A DNA stretch of 64,000 nt from Mastacembelus armatus (Eukaryota > Chordata > Actinopteri > Synbranchiformes > Mastacembelidae). Positions 58,501 to 64,000 of this stretch are shown one piece after another (positions within the stretch are counted from its first letter, which is position 1; the number at the start of each line of letters is the position of its first letter). Location: the NCBI RefSeq assembly GCF_900324485.2, contig NC_046641.1, forward strand, positions 24,042,790 to 24,106,789, in the 5' to 3' direction. The translations under genes were made by a program, and so were the position numbers. The notes beneath the pieces were generated by a model that was given only the letters and a program-made list of their open reading frames with translations, searched no databases and was not told where the DNA came from.

Positions 58501-61500
58501 CAAAAGGTGTTTTCAGAGAAATTCTTCTTCTAAGGACATTTAAGGATACCCAGTAGAAACACAGCTACTCACTGAGGACCACAGTGTGACAGCTGATTCA
58601 CAGTCTGCAACCCAGCACATGCACTTTGTTTTTTCACCACATCACATAAATGTCATGTGGACATTCTTGTCATAACAGCGGCCGTTCCCTCCACCTCCAC
58701 CTCCCCCAGCCGCCAGATGTTTACACTTTGAGTTATACCTCGCCGGCATCCCTCCATGTAAGCCAGACTGGTTCCTGCACTTTATTTTCTCCCCAGAGGT
58801 GACTACAGTCTGACAGCACACTTTCCCCTTTGCATCATATTTCTCACTTTTCTGCAAATGTGTTGAATTATTTGCTTCTCCGCGTGGCTCCTCTGCTCTG
58901 CTCGTTTCCTCGCTCTCTGTGTTTCAGAGGAAAGGGTGTGTCGTCGTGTGTTTTATAGCTGCTGGCTGCAGGAACCAGTGAAGCTGTGTTTGGACTCAGA
59001 CCATGGACGCCAACATGAATTATAAATATGATGAATTCAAAACCTGCCAGGTCTGCCTGCTCTGCAGCATATATATCTACCTGACTAAGCGCCTTGCTGC
59101 CTGTATATCTACCTGTCTGTCACTGCGTCCAACCACCTCCCTGCATGACTGCTTTAATATATTGTATATTTATCTGTCTGCTTTACAGCCTATACACCTG
59201 TCTGTCATGCTGCCTACCCACTTGTATATCTGCCGTTTAACCTGCTTTACTGTCTACCTGTCTAACTTCCTGTCAGTCTACCTTTCTACCTGCTTGACTG
59301 CTCGGTTGCTTACCTGCTAGCCGACCAGTCTACCTGCTTTAGTCTCACTGACTATGCTTCTCTAAGGAGGTCTTGGAAACCACAGCCTGCTTTCTCTCAG
59401 TTGTCAGCAGACCCAACCAAAAACCGACGCCCAACTTGACCCAAAGCTTAGAACATTTAGTTCGGTCTTGATCCAACATGAGGAGAACTCACTTTCTGTC
59501 AGCATGACTGAAGCTTCGAGTTATGGATCTCTGACGGTACATCATCTGAAAACTGATTTGAGGTTTGATGTACTTTACACTCTTTTGTTCTCCTAGTTTC
59601 TGATGGATTACCTGGTTCTGTTGGAACGGCTGGAGGTTCTGCCACCACTCTGCACAGTTTTGTTCTGGTAGAAAGTGTCTCCGCTGTCGTTGCGTTTACG
59701 GCCCAGTGTGAACTCCAGCGTCTCGTTCAGACCAAACAACCCGTCTTGCTCCAGGCTGCCTAGGTCCACCTCTGCTGGTCCCAACTCTGATGAGAACAAA
59801 CCGTCTCCTTCTGTCAGCAGCTGATTGGTTGAAATGTTGATAAGCAGTTCATCAGGGCTAATTCGGCCATCCAGCAGGACCCTCCAGATGAGGTTTGGGG
59901 AGTCTGGGCCTGTGTCCAGGGGTCCACCAGCAGGGGCAGGGTTGGCAGTACTGTCTGTACGGTTTCCTTAGAATGGATTAAAGTGGACACGTTCAGTGTT
60001 ACTGCTTATTGTAGCTTGAGAGCATCATTTACATAAAGACTTTGCAGCAGTTTTCTGGTCTATATGTTTTTCTGTGGAAATGAACACAAGCAAAATGTTT
60101 CACAACTGTGCAATAAATTGTTGGACTCAACCCACAACTACACCTGGTCAAAAATGACCTGAGCTCAATCAACAGATCCTGAGCAACGTCAGCATCACAC
60201 AGGTAACATTTGCTCACAGACTGATGCATTACACTCTACACATGTACCTAATAAATTGGTAATTCAGTGTAGAGAAGCATACGACATTTATCGCGTAGGA
60301 ATCCGTGCTTGATGTGAAAGTCTGCACGGCTCAGTTCCCTTTAGAGATGAAAGGTTTTGTGGGGAAGTTCAAAAACACTGAGTGAATGAAAAATATCAAA
60401 TGAGAAAGGAAACAGTAACAGAAGGCAAGAAGAGGAGCACAACAGTTTCAGTGAGCACTCGGTATCTGGTCTGATCTGTGACGGGGGCCTGTGTAGAAAG
60501 CGTACACTGCAACTTTCAGCCACCTCTTCATCTCAGCACCCAGAGCGGAATAATGGTCTCGCCAAGTGAGCTGAGAGAGCTGAGAGCCACAAAAAGGCCA
60601 TTATCACTCCATCAAAAGCACCAAATACCACAAACTCTGAATTTTTCATCAGGCCCTGATACTCTTTATGTGCCTCTGCCATGAATAATACATGGCTCCA
60701 AAGGGCCTCCTCTCTCACACACACAGGAAAAGAGATGAGCTTAAAAATCTGACCTATTTTATTTGTTCTGCCAAAAGGCCACTGAACGCACCTTCTCTAG
60801 ATTTCACTTTTAACCTCTTACTTTCAATATTTTCTAGTCTCAGTACAAACAACATCTCACTTTAAATTCTGATGGAGAATACAAATTGTAAGACACGTAA
60901 CCTGTAAATTGTGGGGCAGCTGCTCCATCCTGGTCGCAGTCGATAGCCGCCGACTCCTCGTACACCTCGTTGGTCTCTTGGCCCTTCTGCCCGTCTGCAC
61001 CTCCTGGCTCCAACTGGCCCTGAGGGGCTGCCTGGTCATAAGTACTATTGTTAGGGACCAGCAGACCACCCACCTCCACAGAAACCTCTCCAGCTGAGGT
61101 GTCTGATCCGGTGTAGACAGGAGGAGGCGGGACGGGGGGCAGGGAGTCCCGCAGGACGGTGTATTCGTAGGTGATGTACGGCGTGCGGCCGTTCTGGTTC
61201 CACACCTGAGTGAAGAGAAGAGGCAGAGTTGAACCCAGACTGGGTTTGTTTCTACAGGTTTCAGATCGGTAACAGAAACAAACTTTAAAACGTTCTCACA
61301 TGAGGTCTGTCGTTTTTGTCCAAAATGTTTGAAAAAACACTGAACTGATGTGTGTTATATCGAAAAACCGATTTGTTGGGATTTATATATTTGCACTTTT
61401 AATTGTAGGGGTGAGAGGTGAGAAGTTCAGGGGTCAGAGTGTCAGATAGGAAATACATCCTGTGACACCTCCAAAGAGATTCAGTAAGACGGTGCTGAGG

Positions 61501-63389
61501 GTGGACACAACTGTGATAACGGACTATCTTTAAAAACCCGTCAGATTACACAGTGATCTATAGAACCAGCCAGACAGTCGTCTTCCTGTCAGTTACATAT
61601 GGCTGCAGAAACAGCCAGACATGGACTTTCCTGACACATAGATTTTATATGAGTGGAAACTGGGGAACTAACTACAGCAGTGTGGACCACAGTGTAGCTC
61701 CAACTGCCAACACAAATATTTTTCTGCCATGTATTCCAGGACTTCAGGATAAAGGTACAGAAATTTATATTATTTAAACAACAACAATGAATCCTGAAAT
61801 TATAAAAGAAAACCGTGCACCTTTAAATTCAGCTGCACACGTGTCCCCCTTGATTGTCAATACAGAACTAATTGATCTAAAGTGTTTATTTAAAAAAACT
61901 GAATATTAGAAAAATGGGAAGATTTTTCCAGATAAAAGAATTTTAGCTCAAGCTTCTGGATATTGCACTTTCAAATAAAGATCCTGAGGATTATTTTTGA
62001 CTGTGAAGAGTTTGTAAGAAATAGGATTAATGTCATACAGGCCTTAGGAAAGTTAAAGTTCAGTTCCTGAGTCTATTGACCTGTCGCTCCATGTTGAAGG
62101 AACAACAGCAGAGAGAGGTCACTGTTGATGTACAGTACCAGAATATTGATGGCCTGGTCGATGGGGCCTTTGGCGACGATGTACTCGATCCCGGTCTCGT
62201 ACACATCCATGGGGCGGCGGTACTTGAAGACGGTGCCTGCTGCATGGAAGTTCTGGGGACTGTCCACCTTGTAGGCACCATTGAAGAAGAAGTTTCCCGC
62301 CTGGTCGGTCACAGCTGGGGAACAAAATAAATCAAAAACCCTGGACACAGCAAAATCTCGTTAACATGGAATATTTCCATTAAACACTAGAAAGTCAGTT
62401 AGTGGCTGCTTGTCTTTACTGGGAATAAATAATTACATGCACCCACCCAGAACATCGGCCGACTTCTTCCTCTCAATAATCTGGATGTCCCATGATCCTT
62501 CGGGGATCTGAGTGATAAAAGAGTAACCTGAAAATAAAATTTTCTATAATCAGAAAGACTGTTGTCACCTTTGCTGATGAACTTATTCAGCTTTGTTTCT
62601 CTCTAAATGAGTAAATCAGTTTGCAACAGCTGAAACCAGAGGTTCACCCAGAGTCGAGGCCCCGCGGCGAAAGTTTCCGGTGACTCTGCTGCAGCTGCTG
62701 CCATCCCCCTGACAGACCCCACACTTGTCCAAGGTGTTGGAGGAAAACAGGACCCCATCACAACCGATGGGCTGAGCAGCAAAGCAGAATGTGGAGAGGA
62801 TAAAATAAAGAAGTCTGCTGTAATTTACAAATATATGATCAGTATTAACACAGTATGGATGAACAAGATTTGATCATAATATCAGTTTCTGAGGCTGCAT
62901 GTTGTGTTTTCAGATTAACATTTCTGAGCAGTGCAAACTTCATACATCAACAGGAAACACAACTGGAGCAGAAACTCCATCTTCTGAAGCCTTGGAAACT
63001 AAACATCATGAACACAAACGTCTAGATTTCAGTCTGGACTATTCCTAATTGTACATGGGAGCCCAATGTTTCTTAACTGAACTTGACAATTACTAAAATA
63101 AGCAAATGTACAAATAAATTTGTTTTCTGTTTTTGCAATTTAAATACAGAATATCATAGATTTTAATATACTCTTATTGTAAACTAATAGTAATAATAGA
63201 ATGAAGTGAAACAGGTTTGAAGTAAATGAGAAGCTGCACTCACCTCACACTTACCGTCCACGCAGACGCCGCGGTAGCTGCTGTACTTGCAGGAAGTACC
63301 ATCTCGTGCCGTCACCATCAGCTGTCTCTGGCCGTCGGCCGTGGTGCAGTGGAGGTCGCAGGGGTTACTGGAGATGTGCACGTAATCGT
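52589..63389 (-). CDS. adamtsl2: ADAMTS-like protein 2, 14 exons seen, 5' end outside the window
   Basis: Secreted matrix glycoprotein of the ADAMTS-like group; known to bind fibrillin and LTBP1 and to restrain TGF-beta, and mutated in human geleophysic dysplasia. Exons (minus): 63389-63244, 62771-62648, 62527-62447, 62314-62139, 61205-60902, 59966-59612, 58287-58183, 57928-57802, 57693-57480, 56977-56822, 55012-54842, 54206-54030, 53253-53109, 52716-52589. Order: Cys-rich region ([26 protein letters not shown]), spacer ([23 protein letters not shown]), a Pro/Gly/Asn-rich insert with seven N-X-S/T sites, six TSP1 repeats (for example [37 protein letters not shown]) and a PLAC domain ([20 protein letters not shown]) before the stop. 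Intron phases agree at every joint except one: exon 58287-58183 is one base too long for the frame coming from exon 59966-59612 (see findings). The start, signal peptide and first TSP1 repeat must lie beyond the right edge. Confidence 0.92.
55420..55950. repeat. Two-unit tandem of a dispersed repeat in an adamtsl2 intron
   Basis: Two related units of about 150-180 bases (about 55440-55600 and 55600-55750) share TTCTATCTTGATGACTCTTC / TTCTATCTCGATGACTCTCC and GAAGGAGAGGCAAAGGCA. A third, shorter copy lies at 40896-41010. Telomere-like GTTAGGG words are scattered between them. No coding capacity; family not recognised. Confidence 0.55.
56640..56765. repeat. AT-rich simple repeat (TAATAA/ATTAAT)
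   Basis: Imperfect trinucleotide-like run just downstream of the donor of adamtsl2 exon 56977-56822; intronic. Confidence 0.7.
58307..58327. repeat. CA microsatellite
   Basis: CACACACACACACACA within the intron, about 20 bases upstream of the acceptor of exon 58287-58183 (minus strand). Confidence 0.8.
59060..59340. repeat. Degenerate CTAC/CTGT-rich tandem region
   Basis: Words such as CTACCTGTCT, CTGCCTGT and CTACCTGC recur irregularly. It looks like a decayed tetranucleotide microsatellite, giving a chance plus-strand open frame at 59003-59320. Confidence 0.6.
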
Positions 63390-63554
63390 CTGGAGTCAAA
63401 CACAGGTCACAGAAGGAAAACCACTTTTACTTGCACGGTCCTGACCAGTGTTAGTAACCAACACTAACACTGCTGCTGCTTTCAGTTATTATAGTTTAAA
63501 GCTGCACTATTCCATTTTTAGTGGAAGTAAAGTCATAAACATGTGACTTAAAGC

Positions 63555-64000
63555 AAACAAGATGGTAGAAAACTGTGGCTCCAAGCCTCTATACCCAGAG
63601 AGCAAACAAACAAAAGGAAAGTTAACAAAGGCAGGTTTAACTTCGGCTAATTGCCTCAGTTTGAAGAAGCTAGATTTCACCACTGCACTGACCTGTGCAT
63701 CAAGTTTGAAATCACAATCAAGTTTTACACCCACGTTTGTGACTACAGAGCTTAGCGATTGTGTTTGGAAGCCCAGGTCAATAAGAACCTTTCCAGCAAT
63801 GTCACTTGGTGCAAACAACACAACAAATGCAAAAAGGTCAGTGCCATCCATGCTCTTCATCTAAACACATCTGACAGTCATCTGCATAAAGGAGAACTGA
63901 GATGTTGTAATTCCTAAGGATTAACCTGAGTGGGAGCAGATACAAAGAAAAAAGAAGAGGCCCAAGCACTGACCCTTGAGGCACTCCACACGTCAGTGGT
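63555..64000 (-). mobile_element. LINE fragment (L2/CR1-like), cut by the window edge
   Basis: The minus strand shows VTNVGVKLDCDFKLDAQVSA and VVKSSFFKLRQLAEVKPAFV (about 63625-63760), and at the edge ACCACTGACGTGTGGAGTGC, equivalent to the TSGVPQGS region of L2-type reverse transcriptases. It sits in an adamtsl2 intron. It is degenerate and continues beyond the window. Confidence 0.7.

Noticed and set aside
58642-58857. Possible extra adamtsl2 exon with a Gly run (minus strand)
   Set aside because: No acceptor/donor pair fits the phases, and the content is unlike any ADAMTSL2 module I know.

Overview
The window is nuclear DNA from a ray-finned fish, most likely a spiny-rayed (percomorph) teleost. 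The evidence is multi-exon genes with GT-AG introns, a tandem family of natterin-like genes (a family expanded in teleosts), a tRNA-derived SINE and non-autonomous DNA transposons of types common in fish, and several LINE fragments. It contains three ordinary vertebrate genes and one tandem gene family. The first ~3.9 kb has no gene I can support.

Layout. (1) 4228-6649, minus: complete five-exon ptrh1 (peptidyl-tRNA hydrolase 1). (2) 7.3-8.3 kb: a DNA-transposon-like repeat carrying a 58-bp tandem array, next to a candidate CTCF site. (3) 9.0-31.0 kb, all minus: five apparently intact natterin-like genes, each with a short signal-peptide exon and one large exon encoding a DM9 lectin module plus an aerolysin-type pore-forming module. 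Genes 3, 4 and 5 lie in three copies of a ~3-4 kb duplicated block, mixed with LINE fragments and natterin relics. Gene 4 encodes two DM9 modules and keeps an in-frame splice acceptor between them. (4) 31.3-33.4 kb: LINE, SINE, an 11-bp minisatellite of 32 units and a MITE. (5) 33.4-41.5 kb: a gene desert with a few candidate regulatory stretches. (6) ~41.5-47.8 kb, plus: fam163b-like (one-pass membrane protein), with a probable GC-rich non-coding first exon. (7) 52.6-63.4 kb and beyond the right edge, minus: 14 exons of adamtsl2, ending in a PLAC domain and stop; its 5' exons lie outside the window.

The fam163b/adamtsl2 tail-to-tail pairing matches, as I remember it, human 9q34, which supports both names. 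The natterin array sits between ptrh1 and this conserved pair, so it looks like a lineage-specific expansion placed among housekeeping and matrix genes. Natterins are secreted lectin/pore-forming proteins. Genes 3-5 share an RQKR- or RQER-type processing site just before the lectin module, whereas genes 1 and 2 lack it, so the cluster probably holds two functional subtypes.

All exon boundaries were read by eye from splice consensus and reading-frame phase. No transcript or database search was available.
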